This document shows, in pieces, positions 6,314-6,569 of a stretch of 6,569 nucleotides of DNA. The first letter of the stretch is position 1; each line of letters opens with the position of its first letter. This stretch comes from Planctomycetota bacterium (GTDB taxonomy: Bacteria > Planctomycetota > UBA1135 > UBA2386), in the NCBI GenBank assembly GCA_003235605.1, contig QJVU01000669.1:1-6569 (forward strand), in the 5' to 3' direction. A model generated the notes under the pieces. It searched no databases and was not told the origin of the DNA. It saw only the letters and a list, made by a program, of their open reading frames with translations. Made by a program: the position numbers and the translations under genes.

Positions 6314-6569
6314 TCATCGCCTCCCCGTGATGACCGGGAGTGGTGGCGCGGCCTGCTTGAGGAAGAGCACTGCGAAACAGCTGCCCGGAAGGGTCGCACC
6401 CCGGAAGGAGCCATCATGTGCTTGCATTCCAAGGAGCATGATGGAGCCCTCGAAGTACCAGTCCCGGTGGCCTATCAACGCAACCTGACCCAGCTCGCAG
6501 GCACGCTCCAAGCCGTACAGATAGTAGAAGTGGAAACCGTGACCGTGCTTGTTCTTGCGCACGGAGAAG
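6314..6569 (-). CDS. C-terminal fragment of a squalene-cyclase/prenyltransferase-like alpha/alpha toroid protein (5' end outside window)
   Basis: The last 84 complete codons of a minus-strand gene run in from the right edge. The sequence has FHFYYLYGLERACELG, then HRDWYFEGSIMLLGMQAHDGSF, and finally CFAVLFLKQAAPPLPVITGRR. These blocks resemble the terminal repeats of terpenoid-cyclase/prenyltransferase-like (alpha/alpha)6 toroid proteins: a YYLY-LER helix, a DWY-GA-LL-QQ-DGSW repeat, and a closing CFALLFLKRA-PL helix. Such toroid proteins without known chemistry are common in planctomycetes and some other environmental bacteria, so the fold does not imply a cyclase activity. Only the C-terminus is seen, and no catalytic residue can be judged. 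The GTG at 6562 is internal, because the frame stays open to the window edge and the family extends much further upstream. The gene ends 12 bases from the stop of the membrane-protein gene, convergently. Confidence 0.8.
   Translation of the reverse strand, partial: FSVRKNKHGHGFHFYYLYGLERACELGQVALIGHRDWYFEGSIMLLGMQAHDGSFRGATLPGSCFAVLFLKQAAPPLPVITGRR

Noticed and set aside
6321..6340. Inverted repeat CTCCC...GGGAG, with a further GT/AC pair, 20 bases after the membrane-protein stop, as a terminator.
   Set aside because: The stem has a C/C mismatch, no T-run follows on the plus strand, and it lies in the coding end of the opposing toroid gene. It is too weak to call.

Overview
The window is GC-rich, densely coding chromosomal-type bacterial DNA with no RNA genes, mobile elements, CRISPR arrays or integration marks that I can see. 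It holds six genes. Four are complete and one is cut at each edge. Almost every base is coding; the gaps are 12 to 32 bases. The organism cannot be named from this. A eukaryote-like NHLRC2 architecture, a ZnT9-type cation transporter, a large membrane protein with a jelly-roll plus SGNH-like fold, and the tail of a squalene-cyclase-like toroid protein would suit a planctomycete or a similar deep-branching, large-genome Gram-negative lineage. That placement is inference, not something the sequence proves.

Layout. Positions 1-496 (minus) carry the N-terminal part of a metallo-beta-lactamase-fold hydrolase. Starting 15 bases away and reading outward (512-2398, plus) is a thioredoxin-like/NHL-repeat protein of the NHLRC2 type whose redox motif has lost its first cysteines. 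It converges, with a 17-base gap, on a minus-strand pair: nagA (3438-4571, N-acetylglucosamine-6-phosphate deacetylase) followed by a ZnT9-like cation diffusion facilitator (2416-3423). The pair is 14 bases apart, and the second gene has a near-perfect Shine-Dalgarno site, so they probably form one transcript. Divergent from nagA, 32 bases away, is a 565-residue membrane protein of unknown function (4604-6301, plus), with a lectin/DUF1080-like domain, about five membrane helices and a degenerate SGNH-like C-terminal domain. It converges on the C-terminal end of a terpenoid-cyclase-like alpha/alpha toroid protein (6314-6569, minus).

How the genes work together. Only nagA has a firm metabolic role: recycling of amino-sugar phosphates from chitin, peptidoglycan or sialic acid. 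The cation transporter beside it may share its transcript, but no common pathway is evident. The other genes look like independent units in a strand-alternating arrangement. I found no convincing previously undescribed multi-gene system. The points most worth a second look are the SxxC thioredoxin motif in the NHLRC2-like protein and the membrane protein whose SGNH-like domain lacks the catalytic residues.
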